From: JACDCY01 sp964350145
GTDB lineage: Bacteria; Gemmatimonadota; Gemmatimonadetes; Gemmatimonadales; Gemmatimonadaceae
Assembly (NCBI GenBank): GCA_964350145.1
Contig: CAYGJL010000010.1
Span: forward strand, 1-64,000
Direction of reading: 5' to 3'
Length of the DNA: 64,000 bases
The notes under the pieces were generated by a model. It worked only from the letters and a program-made list of their open reading frames with translations. It ran no database searches and was not told where the DNA came from. How positions within the stretch are numbered: the first letter of the stretch is position 1; each line of letters starts with the position of its first letter. Position numbers and translations under genes: made by a program. This document shows, piece by piece, positions 1-7,968 of this stretch.

Positions 1-100
1 GTATGGAGATGGGAGTTAGGAGTTTACTCCGTACTGCCGAACTCCTGACTGCCACACTCCAAACTTGGATTCCCTGTCAGTCCACTCGGAGCATAGCTTA
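1..100. repeat. Heptad-phased intergenic repeat, left copy beside DUF445
   Basis: This gene-free stretch is written in 7-base words (for example GGGAGTT, AGGAGTT, TACTCCG, TACTGCC at 11-38). Its right end (about 50-90) is nearly identical to 1151-1191 on the other side of the DUF445 gene, including ACACTCCAAACTTGGAT. A left inverted arm would lie outside the window, so the element may be cut by the window edge. Confidence 0.6.
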
Positions 101-107
101 CCGCGCC

Positions 108-1055
108 ATGGATCCCACCATCGCATCGCTGCTCAATCACGTCGTCGTCGGCACGCTGTCCGGCGGTGTCACCAACACCGTCGCCGTGTGGATGCTGTTC
201 AATCCCAAGCAGCGGCGGCTCGGATTCCAGGGCGCAATTCCGAAGAACCAGGCGCGGCTCGCGCGCAGCATCGGCCGAATGGTGGGCGAGCGCCTGCTCA
301 CTCCTGCGGACTTGCAGTCGGAGCTGAACCGGCCGGAGCTGCGCGCCGCGTTCGACCTCAAGCTGACCGAGCTGGTCCGGGCGGTGATCACGTCGGAGCA
401 GCCGCTCATAGACAAGGTTCCGCCGGCGGTCGTCACGGCGATGGGCTCGGCCATGACGGATTACCTGCCGGTCGCGATGGAGAAACTCGGCGGCTTTGTC
501 GGCCAGCCCGCCACCCGCGAGAAGATGCGCGTCGCGCTGCACTCGCTCTTCGACAAGTTCGTCAACGACCTCAAGTTCCACGAGCGCGTGCTCGCCAAGC
601 TGATGGTCAGCGAGAACAAGATGGACCGCGTGCTGGACGCGATCGAGACGGAAGGCGTCGAGCAGCTGGTCGTGCTGCTTGACGACCCCGTGATTCGCGA
701 AGAGATCTCCCGGACCATCCACGACGCGGTGCTCGAATACCTGCGGAAACCCATCGGCGAGATCCTCAGCAACGTCACCGACGCGAGCGATCCGGAGGCG
801 CCCGACCGCATCGCGTCGGCCATGGCTCCGCTCATCTGGACGTGGATCCACGACCAACTGCCTAGCCTCGTCCAGCGGCTCGACATTCAGCAGATGGTCG
901 AGCGAAAGGTGATGGCGTTCAGCATCGAGCGGGTGGAGGAGCTGCTGCGCTCGGTCATCCAGAACGAGCTGCGCTTGATCATCGTGCTCGGCTACGTGTT
1001 CGGAGCGATCGTGGGAGGAATGACATTCGGCGTCTCCCGAGCTTTGGGTCTGTGA
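108..1055 (+). CDS. DUF445 family membrane protein
   Basis: A 315-residue protein of the DUF445 (YheB-like) family, whose biochemical role is not established. The N-terminus (LLNHVVVGTLSGGVTNTVAVW) is the Gly-rich membrane segment typical of the family, the middle is a long helical region, and a second hydrophobic segment closes the protein (IIVLGYVFGAIVGGMTFG). The reading frame is open upstream to base 3, but those codons run through an intergenic repeat, so the ATG at 108 (MDPTIASLL) is the likely start. It stands alone and converges on the lipoprotein gene at 1181. No function beyond an envelope or membrane role can be inferred. Confidence 0.8.
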   Translation: MDPTIASLLNHVVVGTLSGGVTNTVAVWMLFNPKQRRLGFQGAIPKNQARLARSIGRMVGERLLTPADLQSELNRPELRAAFDLKLTELVRAVITSEQPLIDKVPPAVVTAMGSAMTDYLPVAMEKLGGFVGQPATREKMRVALHSLFDKFVNDLKFHERVLAKLMVSENKMDRVLDAIETEGVEQLVVLLDDPVIREEISRTIHDAVLEYLRKPIGEILSNVTDASDPEAPDRIASAMAPLIWTWIHDQLPSLVQRLDIQQMVERKVMAFSIERVEELLRSVIQNELRLIIVLGYVFGAIVGGMTFGVSRALGL

Positions 1056-1073
1056 TCTCGCCGCTCCGAGAGA

Positions 1074-1185
1074 ACTGACGGGGAATCCAAGTTTGGAGTG
1101 TGACAGTTAGGAGTTGGGAGTTCGCAGTAACTCCCAACTGTCTCACTCCTTACTGCCACACTCCAAACTTGGATCCCCCGTCAGT
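1074..1185. repeat. Long inverted repeat (cruciform) between convergent genes
   Basis: Arms 1074-1102 and 1157-1185 are inverted copies, 28 of 29 positions matching, with core GGAGTGT...ACACTCC. Inside, a second 11-base stem (AGTTGGGAGTT with AACTCCCAACT) closes on a short loop. The whole interior can be read in 7-base words. It sits between the ends of two convergent genes, so it may act as a bidirectional terminator. The right arm overlaps the last codons of the lipoprotein gene. Confidence 0.8.
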
Positions 1186-2446
1186 CCTCTTGGAGCCCGA
1201 TGCCGTTCACGTCGATGATCTCACCCGTGACGGAAGCCGGAGCATCGGTGTAGATCACCAGCGGCCGCCCGCCCACCTCGGCCGTAATTAGCCGCGAGGT
1301 CCGGCCGAGGTTCGTGTACACTCGCGCACTCTCCGACTCCGCGGTCCCGCCGACGAGCGTCTTTCCCTCCAGCGCGGACTGCATCACCTCGCGGAATTCC
1401 CCCGCTTCGATCGGGGAATCCCACACAGTGACCCATACCAGCGCCTGGCCCGCAGGAGTGTCCACGAGCGCGTACCGGTCGCCATCCCAGCCCGTTGCCC
1501 CGCGGATCGCGTCGTTCTGGTCTTCTGTGTGTTGAAACAGGAACAGCCGCGTCTCGAATTCGCCGAGCGTGTTCTCGTAGCGCTTCGTCCCGCGCACCGG
1601 CCCGAGCGTCACGCGCGTCGGATGGTCGCGCGTGCCGAAGTACGCAGCCGGATGCAGGATCTGCTCGGTGGACGTCGGCATGTCGGTGAATGGCGTGCCG
1701 CCGGGATTGCGGCTCTTGAACCCGCGCATGAACTCCGCGCCGCTCAGGTACGGAAAGATCAACGTCTCCTGGATCACGAGTGGAGCGCTGCCGAACACGG
1801 GCATGGATGCCTGATTCTCGCGGATCATGTCGCGCACGCGATCCCAGCCGCCGGGCAGGTTGACGGCGACGTTCCCGCCGCCGAGCATCGCTGCGATCTG
1901 CTCGTACACGGCCTGTCCCTCGAACACCGCCTGCGCGGCCGACTGGCGGTCGTTCTCGCCTTCCACGTTCTGGAACGCCTCCAGGTCCACGTACTGGTCC
2001 TGCAGCGCGTGCACCAGCTCGTGCGTGATGGTGAGGCCGACGATGTCGTCCGGCGATCCTTCGACCACGTACAGCACGTCGGTCGCGGGATCGTAGTAGC
2101 CGACGATCTGCTCCTCGAGGAGAGTCACGAGATACTCGCGGAGATTCAGCGTGTCGGGGATCAGCCCGAACAGCTTGTACGCGGCCTCCTGCCCCGCCAT
2201 CTCGCGCTGCGCCAACGGCTTGGTGATCTGGGCGAGCACGAACTCGCGGACCTGCGCCTTGGTCCGCACTTCGACCTTGGGCGGCTGCTTGAATTTCAGC
2301 CCCGTCCCGCGCTCGATGAGCGGAATCGCCTCCGCCACCTGCCGCCCGTACGGTCCCTCGTACTCCTGCTTCCGCTCGCGGCAGCCTGCCACGATGAGAG
2401 CAAGAAAGACGAAGGCAAGCTGCAACCGTCGATCGCGAAGCATCAT
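1181..2446 (-). CDS. Putative zinc metallopeptidase lipoprotein
   Basis: A 421-residue protein beginning with a lipoprotein signal peptide whose lipobox LIVAGC places the lipidated Cys at residue 22, so it is probably anchored in an envelope membrane facing the periplasm. HELVHALQDQ (residues 142-151) is a gluzincin-type HEXXH zinc site, and the Glu in VFEGQA (about residue 176) is a plausible third ligand. The family is not one I can name and the substrate is unknown. Two ATG codons are adjacent at the start (2446 or 2443). The gene ends inside the inverted repeat at 1074-1185. Confidence 0.75.
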   Translation of the reverse strand: MMLRDRRLQLAFVFLALIVAGCRERKQEYEGPYGRQVAEAIPLIERGTGLKFKQPPKVEVRTKAQVREFVLAQITKPLAQREMAGQEAAYKLFGLIPDTLNLREYLVTLLEEQIVGYYDPATDVLYVVEGSPDDIVGLTITHELVHALQDQYVDLEAFQNVEGENDRQSAAQAVFEGQAVYEQIAAMLGGGNVAVNLPGGWDRVRDMIRENQASMPVFGSAPLVIQETLIFPYLSGAEFMRGFKSRNPGGTPFTDMPTSTEQILHPAAYFGTRDHPTRVTLGPVRGTKRYENTLGEFETRLFLFQHTEDQNDAIRGATGWDGDRYALVDTPAGQALVWVTVWDSPIEAGEFREVMQSALEGKTLVGGTAESESARVYTNLGRTSRLITAEVGGRPLVIYTDAPASVTGEIIDVNGIGLQED

Positions 2447-2463
2447 TATTTGGTGTTGTTGTC

Positions 2464-2500
2464 GTTGCTGCTAGCTGCTAGCTGCTAGCCGTAGTTAGCC
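2464..2500. repeat. Heptamer tandem repeat (GCTGCTA)3
   Basis: Three perfect copies of GCTGCTA at 2467-2487 are followed by GCC, GTAGTTA, GCC. The word is partly self-complementary (CTAGC is inside GCTAGC). The run lies between two minus-strand genes and contains the stop codon of the prepilin peptidase (2485-2487). Confidence 0.65.
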
Positions 2501-3342
2501 ACGCTCTCAAGGTACCAGCCGATGATCGCCGGCCCCCAGAGCAGCGCGATCACCGCTGCCGGAGCAAGGAACACACCGAACGGAATTATCGGGACGAGTC
2601 CCTCCTCCTCGGGTGGCGGACCTAGACCCCCGCGCCGCTCACGATAAAGACGGATCACACGTGCGGGATAGATGATAAACACGTACGCAATACTGCCGAG
2701 CGAGGCCGCGAGGAAGATCGTGAGCAGTGCCAGCTGCGGCCCCACCGCCGCGCCGATGACGGCCATGAGCGTGACGTCGCCAAAGCCCATCGCCTCCTTG
2801 CGCAGCGCCACCTCCCCGAGCCAGCCGGCGATGGAAATCGCGCCGGCGCCGGCGCACGCCCCGATGAGCGCATCGTACGGCAGCGCGAACGGGCCCGGCT
2901 CGCCCGCGATCACTCCCACCACGGAGAACGTCATCATCCATAGCAGCCCGAAAACCGTGAAGCCGTCGGGGATCGTGTAATGCAGCGCATCCGTCATGGC
3001 GATGCCGATCAGCAGCGTGACGAACACCGCCACGCGAAGTGCGGTGAGCGTCGGTCCGAAGTGCGCGACCGAAGCCAGCCACGCGAAGGCGACCGCGAGC
3101 TCGACCAGGGGATACATAATCGAGATCGGCTTGCCGCATCCGCGGCAGCGGGCCCGCAGCGCGATCCAGCTCAGCACCGGGATGTTCTCGTACCACGCGA
3201 TCGGCCGCTCGCAGTTGGGGCAGCGTGAGCGCGGCGCCACAACCGACAGCCCGGCGGGCCAGCGCGAGATGCACACATTGAGGAAGGATCCCCATACGGC
3301 GCCGAACGTGAACGCCAGCAGGCGGATGAGCGTCTCGGTCAT
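2485..3342 (-). CDS. pilD: Prepilin peptidase / N-methyltransferase (A24 family)
   Basis: A 285-residue polytopic membrane protein that cleaves type IV prepilin or pseudopilin leader peptides. The N-terminal domain carries FNVC-type sequence (GSFLNVCISR) and two CxxC pairs (CPNC 41-44, CRGC 66-69) that bind zinc in this family. The two aspartates of the aspartic protease site are visible in MTDALHYTIPD (about D118) and GFGDVTLM (about D189). Its ATG overlaps the stop of the upstream methyltransferase gene by four bases (ATGA), so the two are probably co-transcribed. No pilin gene lies in the window. Confidence 0.93.
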   Translation of the reverse strand: MTETLIRLLAFTFGAVWGSFLNVCISRWPAGLSVVAPRSRCPNCERPIAWYENIPVLSWIALRARCRGCGKPISIMYPLVELAVAFAWLASVAHFGPTLTALRVAVFVTLLIGIAMTDALHYTIPDGFTVFGLLWMMTFSVVGVIAGEPGPFALPYDALIGACAGAGAISIAGWLGEVALRKEAMGFGDVTLMAVIGAAVGPQLALLTIFLAASLGSIAYVFIIYPARVIRLYRERRGGLGPPPEEEGLVPIIPFGVFLAPAAVIALLWGPAIIGWYLESVANYG

Positions 3343-4097
3343 CCCCTAAGCTCGTACAGAATTATCCCCGCGGCCACCGCCACGTTCAAGGATTCCACCG
3401 CCGGCTCAATCGGAATGGAGATGAGCGCATCGCACCGCTCGCGCACCGCGGCGGTCAGCCCCCCACCCTCGTTGCCGAGCGCGACGGCGAGCCTCTCCGG
3501 CGCCTGAGCGCTCCCGATCGCATCGCCGTCCGCTGCGGCGCCCCACAGAGTGACAGATTCCGCGGCGAGATAATCGAACAGCTCCGCCTGTGTCGCGTGC
3601 ACGAGCGGGTAGCGGAAGTGGGCGCCCATCGCGCCCCTCACGACCTTCGGGTTCCACAGGTCCACAGTCCCGGGAAGCGCGACCACACCCTTCGCTCCGA
3701 GCGCGGCTGCCGAACGCACGATCGTTCCCGCGTTTCCCGGATCCTGAATGCTGTCCAGAACCACGATCCGCGCGACGCCGGCAACCGGGATCGAGGACAG
3801 CCTATATTCAGGTGTTTCGGCGACCGCCACGACTCCTTGCGGCGTATCGGTGCCGGCGGCTGAAGCGAGATCACGCTCCCCGACCTGCTCCAGAGTAATG
3901 CGGCGATCCGCGCTTAGCTCCCGCAGCGCCGCGCCGCGGGTGCTTGCGAGGAACTGCGGGGTAACAAGAACACCTCGCACCGGGATGCTCGACCCGATCA
4001 GCTCCTCGACGGCTCGAGCGCCTTCGGCGAGGAAAAGCGACCGCCGCTCGCGCCCTTTGCGGCGCTGGAGATCGCGCGCCAGGGTGAGCAAGCTCAT
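3339..4097 (-). CDS. TrmH/SpoU-family RNA 2'-O-methyltransferase
   Basis: A 252-residue enzyme of the SPOUT class that methylates a ribose 2'-OH of rRNA or tRNA with S-adenosylmethionine. Family motifs are in order: LDSIQDPGNAGTIVRSA (motif 1), LGNEGGGL (motif 2) and IPIEPAVESLNVAVAAGI (motif 3, forming the knotted SAM site). The N-terminal part (FLAEGARAVEEL) is the small substrate-binding domain of RlmB/TsnR-like proteins. Its end overlaps the prepilin peptidase start by four bases. The modified nucleotide cannot be told from sequence. Confidence 0.9.
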   Translation of the reverse strand: MSLLTLARDLQRRKGRERRSLFLAEGARAVEELIGSSIPVRGVLVTPQFLASTRGAALRELSADRRITLEQVGERDLASAAGTDTPQGVVAVAETPEYRLSSIPVAGVARIVVLDSIQDPGNAGTIVRSAAALGAKGVVALPGTVDLWNPKVVRGAMGAHFRYPLVHATQAELFDYLAAESVTLWGAAADGDAIGSAQAPERLAVALGNEGGGLTAAVRERCDALISIPIEPAVESLNVAVAAGIILYELRG

Positions 4098-4195
4098 CGC
4101 GGAACTGCTTCCGGCGCGAACGCGGCCGTCGGAACTGGAGCCGTTGGGAATAGGATTTGCCTTTGATGGGACAGAAAATCTACGAAGGAGTAACG
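4098..4195. other. Divergent promoter region, methyltransferase / M48 peptidase
   Basis: A 98-base gap between divergently transcribed genes, so promoters for both must lie here or overlap the coding ends. The only clear signal is the ribosome binding site GAAGGAG at about 4184-4190, ahead of the ATG at 4196. Confidence 0.4.
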
Positions 4196-4996
4196 ATGAG
4201 ACGCACGTTCACGGCATTTGTGCTCGCAATTTCGGTGGTCGGCTGCTCCATCTCCCGGCAGCAGGAAGCGGAGATGGGCCGCGACTACGCGATTCAGATC
4301 AACCAGCAGCTCCCGATAGTCCAGGACGCCGAGGTTAACCGCTACATCAATCTTCTCGGCGGCCAGATCGCGCGGCTGACCAGCGCGCCCGACCACAACT
4401 GGACGTTCTACATCGTGGACAGCCCGGAAGTGAACGCGTTCGCGGTTCCCGGCGGCTACGTATACGTCAATCGCGGGCTCATCGCCCGAACGGACCGCAT
4501 GGACGAGCTCGCCGGAGTCCTCGGGCACGAGATCGGGCACGTGGTGGAGCGCCACTCGGTCGAGCAGATGGAGAAGGCGCAGGGTGCCGAGCTGGGTGTG
4601 GGCCTTGCCTGCGTACTCACGGGCGCCTGCGGCGGTCAGGCGGCCGGCGTGCTAATCAACGTGGCGGGAACGGCGGTATTCGCGAAATTCAGTCGCGATG
4701 CCGAGCTCGAAGCCGATGACGTCGGGTTCGACAACGTCGTCCGCGCGGGGATCAGCCCGCAGGGAATCGCGACCATGTTCCAAAAGCTCATGGAGGAGCG
4801 CCGCACACGTCCTTCGGCCGTGGAGGGCTTCTTCGCCACGCACCCGCTCGAGGAAGACCGGCTCCAGCGCGTTCAGGCCAGGATCGCCCAGATCCCCGCG
4901 GCGGACCTCGCGCGTCTCACGCGCGACTCGCAGAACTACCAGTCGTTCAAGCGGCGGCTGACCGCGCTGCCGCCCTCGCCGGCTCCGCGGAGATAG
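4196..4996 (+). CDS. M48-family zinc metallopeptidase lipoprotein (LoiP/BepA-like)
   Basis: A 266-residue periplasmic peptidase. The start at 4196 follows a good GAAGGAG site and gives a lipoprotein signal (lipobox SVVGC, Cys 17). An upstream in-frame codon at 4157 lacks these. The M48 zinc site is intact: HEIGH at residues 111-115 and a Glu of DAELEAD at about 170. Relatives such as LoiP and BepA degrade or help fold outer-membrane proteins, so an envelope quality-control role is a reasonable inference. It stands alone, followed by a heptamer hairpin. Confidence 0.9.
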   Translation: MRRTFTAFVLAISVVGCSISRQQEAEMGRDYAIQINQQLPIVQDAEVNRYINLLGGQIARLTSAPDHNWTFYIVDSPEVNAFAVPGGYVYVNRGLIARTDRMDELAGVLGHEIGHVVERHSVEQMEKAQGAELGVGLACVLTGACGGQAAGVLINVAGTAVFAKFSRDAELEADDVGFDNVVRAGISPQGIATMFQKLMEERRTRPSAVEGFFATHPLEEDRLQRVQARIAQIPAADLARLTRDSQNYQSFKRRLTALPPSPAPRR

Positions 4997-5003
4997 AGAG
5001 AGC

Positions 5004-5103
5004 GCTGTTGGCTGTTGGCTGTTAGCTATTGGTGACCGTGGAAATGCAGGCGATCAGGAGCGGTCGCCAACAGCCAATAGCCAATAGCCAATAGCCAATA
5101 GCC
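5004..5103. repeat. Heptamer hairpin, GCTGTTG / CCAATAG words
   Basis: The left arm 5004-5032 is four 7-base words (GCTGTTG, GCTGTTG, GCTGTTA, GCTATTG). The right arm 5067-5103 is CCAACAG followed by four CCAATAG. The arms are inverted complements separated by 34 bases. The right arm touches the thiD ATG, leaving no room for a Shine-Dalgarno sequence. Confidence 0.8.
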
Positions 5104-5889
5104 ATGTACATAGCCCTGACGGTCGCCGGCTCGGACTCCGGCGGTGGCGCGGGAATCCAGGCCGACCTCAAGACGTTCCACCAGCTCGGCGTGTACGGTA
5201 CGACGGTAATCACGGCGATCACCGCGCAGAACACACTCGGCGTCTCCCGCTGGGAAGCCGTATCTCCCGCGATGGTTCGCGCGCAGCTCGACGCCGTGGC
5301 GACCGACCTGCGGCCCCGGGCGTTCAAGACCGGAATGCTCGCCGATGCCGGGATCGTTCGCGAGGTGGCCGCGGGCGCGCGCGAGCACGAGCTCGCCGGC
5401 TACGTGCTCGACCCGGTGATGGTCGCGACGTCGGGTGACGTGCTTATCGAGCGCGACGCAGTGGCGGCAATCCGCGAGCACCTGCTGCCGATGTGCGCCG
5501 TGGTCACGCCCAACTCGCACGAGGCCGCGCTGCTCGCCGGACTCACGGTGGAGACGGAAGCGGATCTCGCGAAAGCCGCCGAAGTGCTGGTACGGGAGTT
5601 CGGCGCAGGCGCGGCGTTGGTGAAGGGCGGGCACATAGACACCGGCGAAGAGACTGTGGACGTCCTGTATGCGGACGGAACTGCGGTGGCGTTCCGAAAC
5701 CGGCGGATCCAGACGACCAGCACGCACGGCACGGGATGTACTCTATCCGCCGCTATCGCCGCCGAGCTTGCGAAGGGCAATGATCTGCACGCGGCTTGTG
5801 GGCGCGCTGTCGAATTCGTGCACCGCGCGATCGAAGCGGCGCCGGGGCTGGGATCAGGGCACGGACCGCTCAATCATTTCGTTAGATGA
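5104..5889 (+). CDS. thiD: Hydroxymethylpyrimidine/phosphomethylpyrimidine kinase
   Basis: A 261-residue ribokinase-fold enzyme that phosphorylates HMP and HMP-phosphate in thiamine biosynthesis. The N-terminus TVAGSDSGGGAGIQADLK is the ThiD signature. VLDPVMVATSGD, the GGHIDTGEE segment and the C-terminal THGTGCTLSAAIAA (anion hole and catalytic Asp region, here with Gly-Thr-Gly-Cys) are all present. Length is normal. It is monocistronic, begins directly at a repeat arm without a ribosome binding site, and no TPP riboswitch is visible upstream. Confidence 0.95.
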   Translation: MYIALTVAGSDSGGGAGIQADLKTFHQLGVYGTTVITAITAQNTLGVSRWEAVSPAMVRAQLDAVATDLRPRAFKTGMLADAGIVREVAAGAREHELAGYVLDPVMVATSGDVLIERDAVAAIREHLLPMCAVVTPNSHEAALLAGLTVETEADLAKAAEVLVREFGAGAALVKGGHIDTGEETVDVLYADGTAVAFRNRRIQTTSTHGTGCTLSAAIAAELAKGNDLHAACGRAVEFVHRAIEAAPGLGSGHGPLNHFVR

Positions 5890-5900
5890 TGCTCGCCTGC

Positions 5901-6089
5901 GATTGCGGATTGCGGACCCTTGCGGCCTCAGGACTCACTACAATCGCGGATCTACGATTAATCGAGGGCTGAGGGTTGCGGAGAGAAACAATCCGCACTT
6001 CATTCGCTCCCTCCTCAGTCCTCCGTCCTCGATTAATCGCCGATCCGCGATTGTAGTTGGTCCTGAGGCCGCAAGGGTCCTCAGTCCGA
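5901..6089. repeat. Long inverted repeat with heptad phasing between thiD and punA
   Basis: Arms 5915-5967 and 6027-6079 are inverted copies matching at 49 of 53 positions, separated by about 59 bases. The flanks continue the 7-base phasing (GATTGCG twice at 5901-5914; CCTCAGT, CCTCCGT, CCTCGAT at 6013-6033). The element fills the gap between two convergent genes. Confidence 0.85.
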
Positions 6090-6097
6090 AGTCGCTA

Positions 6098-6925
6098 TTA
6101 CAGCGCCCGGACCAACGCCCGAATCAGCTTGACGAACTGATCCGAAACCCGGCCCGTCGTGTCGAGCACCTCTGAATGGCTCACCGGCTGCGACGACACC
6201 CCCGACGCGACGTTGGCGATGCAGCTCACCGCCGCTACGCGCATGTCGAGCGCCTGCGCCACGATCACTTCCGGGACCGTGGACATGCCGACGGCATCGG
6301 CCCCGAGCCGCTCGAGCATCCTGATCTCGGCCCGCGTCTCGTAGCTCGGTCCGGAGAGCCCGGCATACACGCCTTCGTGCACCGTCACGTTCAACTCCGG
6401 CGCCGCTTCGCGCATCAGCTTCCGCAGCAGCGCGTCGTACGCCTCCGACATGTCCGGGAACCGGTCATCGCCCTCCTGAAGCGGACCCACGAGCGGGTTC
6501 TGATTCATCAGGTTGAGGTGATCCTCTATGATCATCAGATCGCCGGCGCGGTACGACCGGCGGATTCCTCCGGCCGCGTTCGACAGGAACAGCACCTTCG
6601 CGCCCAGGGCGTGCAGCACGCGCACCGGAAACGCGACCATCGCGGCCGGATTCCCCTCGTACAGGTGCGGCCGGCCCGAGAAGACCAGCACCTCCTTCCC
6701 TTCCAGCTTTCCGGCGGTCGCTTCCCCGACGTGCCCCACGACTGATACCTGGGGGAAGCCTGGGACGTCGCGGTACGCGACCTTGCGCGGCGATTCCAGG
6801 CTGGCGGCGACCTTTCCGAGGCCGCTGCCGAGGATCATGGCCATGGCCGGCGCCTCGACGCCGAGCTTGTCCCGCATCGCCGCAGCCACGGTCTTCGCGG
6901 CCACCGCGCCGTATTGCTCGCTCAT
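6098..6925 (-). CDS. punA: Purine nucleoside phosphorylase
   Basis: A 275-residue trimeric-type PNP that splits inosine and guanosine with phosphate into base and ribose-1-phosphate. Visible family motifs are MILGSGLGKVA, SGRPHLYEG, FLSNAAGGI, the Glu-containing GLSGPSYETRAE and GADAVGMSTVPEV. The start at 6925 overlaps the add stop by four bases (ATGA). Longer upstream codons would run far into add. As the last gene of the pit-nucleotidase-add operon it completes a path from extracellular nucleotides to bases and sugar phosphate. Confidence 0.93.
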   Translation of the reverse strand: MSEQYGAVAAKTVAAAMRDKLGVEAPAMAMILGSGLGKVAASLESPRKVAYRDVPGFPQVSVVGHVGEATAGKLEGKEVLVFSGRPHLYEGNPAAMVAFPVRVLHALGAKVLFLSNAAGGIRRSYRAGDLMIIEDHLNLMNQNPLVGPLQEGDDRFPDMSEAYDALLRKLMREAAPELNVTVHEGVYAGLSGPSYETRAEIRMLERLGADAVGMSTVPEVIVAQALDMRVAAVSCIANVASGVSSQPVSHSEVLDTTGRVSDQFVKLIRALVRAL

Positions 6926-7968
6926 GAGACTGTCTCCTCTATCGCGTCTATTTCGCCGCGCACGCTCTCGATCAGCGCGAGCCGCTCCTCCCATGGAAGG
7001 AACGCGCTCGCGAACCCGTTCAGCGCCACCAGCGAGAGGTCGGAAACCGTGAACCCCATCTCGTTCACGGCGTGCAGGTATTCGTCGGTGAGAGTGGTGC
7101 CGCTCATCAACCTGTTGTCCGTGTTCAGAGTGACGTTCATCCCTCGCGCAAAGTACTCCCTGAATGGGTGCTCCGCATACGACGCGACCGCGCGGGTCTG
7201 TACGTTGCTCGTGGGGCACATCTCCAGGGCGATCCTGCGATCGTTCACATATTGGGCGAGTGACGGGTCCTCGTACAACCGCGTGCCGTGCCCGATCCTG
7301 TTCGCGCCGCAGTCGTGTACGGCCTGGCGAATGGATTCCACGCCGTGCCCCTCTCCGGCATGCACCGTCACGGCCAGATCGTGGTCGCGCGCGTAAGTGA
7401 ATGCCGCGGCATGGACCTTCGCGGGGTTGCCGGTCTCCCCGCCCGCCAGATCGAACGCCACCACGCCTCGGTCACGGTGCGCCACCGCCAGTCGCGCCTG
7501 CTCCAGCGAGCTCTCCGGCGGGAGGTTCCGCAACGCGCACACGATGAACCGCGCGACTACGCCAAACTCCCGCTCCCCGCGCTGAAGCCCGCGAACGGTG
7601 GCATCCACCACGGCGTCCAGCGACAGCCCGCGCCGCGTGTTCAGCAGAGGCGCGTTGCGCACCTCGATGTACCGCACGCCGTCGGCGTGCGCATCGGCTA
7701 CGAGCTCGTACGCGACGCGTTCCAGAGCCTCCTCGGTCTGCATCACCGAAATCGTGTACTCGAAGCGCTGCAGGTACTCCTCGAGAGTCGCGGCGTCAGT
7801 CACGTGCATCAGCCGCGCGACTTCCTCGGCGGTGGAAGCCGGGAGCCGTACGCCGCTTTCGCCCGCGAGCCCCGCCAGCGTCGCGGGCCGGACGGAGCCG
7901 TCGAGATGGCAGTGCAGCTCCGCCTTGGGGAGGCGGCGGAGCGTCTCCCGCAGGCCCGGATCGCTCAC
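6922..7968 (-). CDS. add: Adenosine deaminase
   Basis: A 348-residue zinc hydrolase converting adenosine to inosine. It has the metal-binding AELHCHLDGS near the start, VTVHAGEGHGVESIR with the catalytic Glu and zinc His, RIGHGTRL, and NTDNRLMSGTTLT with the zinc Asp. The start codon is GTG at 7968, overlapping the stop of the 80-aa gene (GTGA). Its product is the substrate of the next gene, punA, so the pair forms a salvage step. Confidence 0.93.
   Translation of the reverse strand: MSDPGLRETLRRLPKAELHCHLDGSVRPATLAGLAGESGVRLPASTAEEVARLMHVTDAATLEEYLQRFEYTISVMQTEEALERVAYELVADAHADGVRYIEVRNAPLLNTRRGLSLDAVVDATVRGLQRGEREFGVVARFIVCALRNLPPESSLEQARLAVAHRDRGVVAFDLAGGETGNPAKVHAAAFTYARDHDLAVTVHAGEGHGVESIRQAVHDCGANRIGHGTRLYEDPSLAQYVNDRRIALEMCPTSNVQTRAVASYAEHPFREYFARGMNVTLNTDNRLMSGTTLTDEYLHAVNEMGFTVSDLSLVALNGFASAFLPWEERLALIESVRGEIDAIEETVS

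Noticed and set aside
3..107. N-terminal extension of the DUF445 protein
   Set aside because: The frame is open but lies wholly in repeat sequence shared with 1151-1191, so the ATG at 108 is a better start.
5004..5103. CRISPR array
   Set aside because: The repeated unit is only 7 bases with no spacers, and no cas gene is present.
4997..5103. TPP riboswitch upstream of thiD
   Set aside because: The leader is only a heptamer hairpin, and no conserved riboswitch core sequence is visible.
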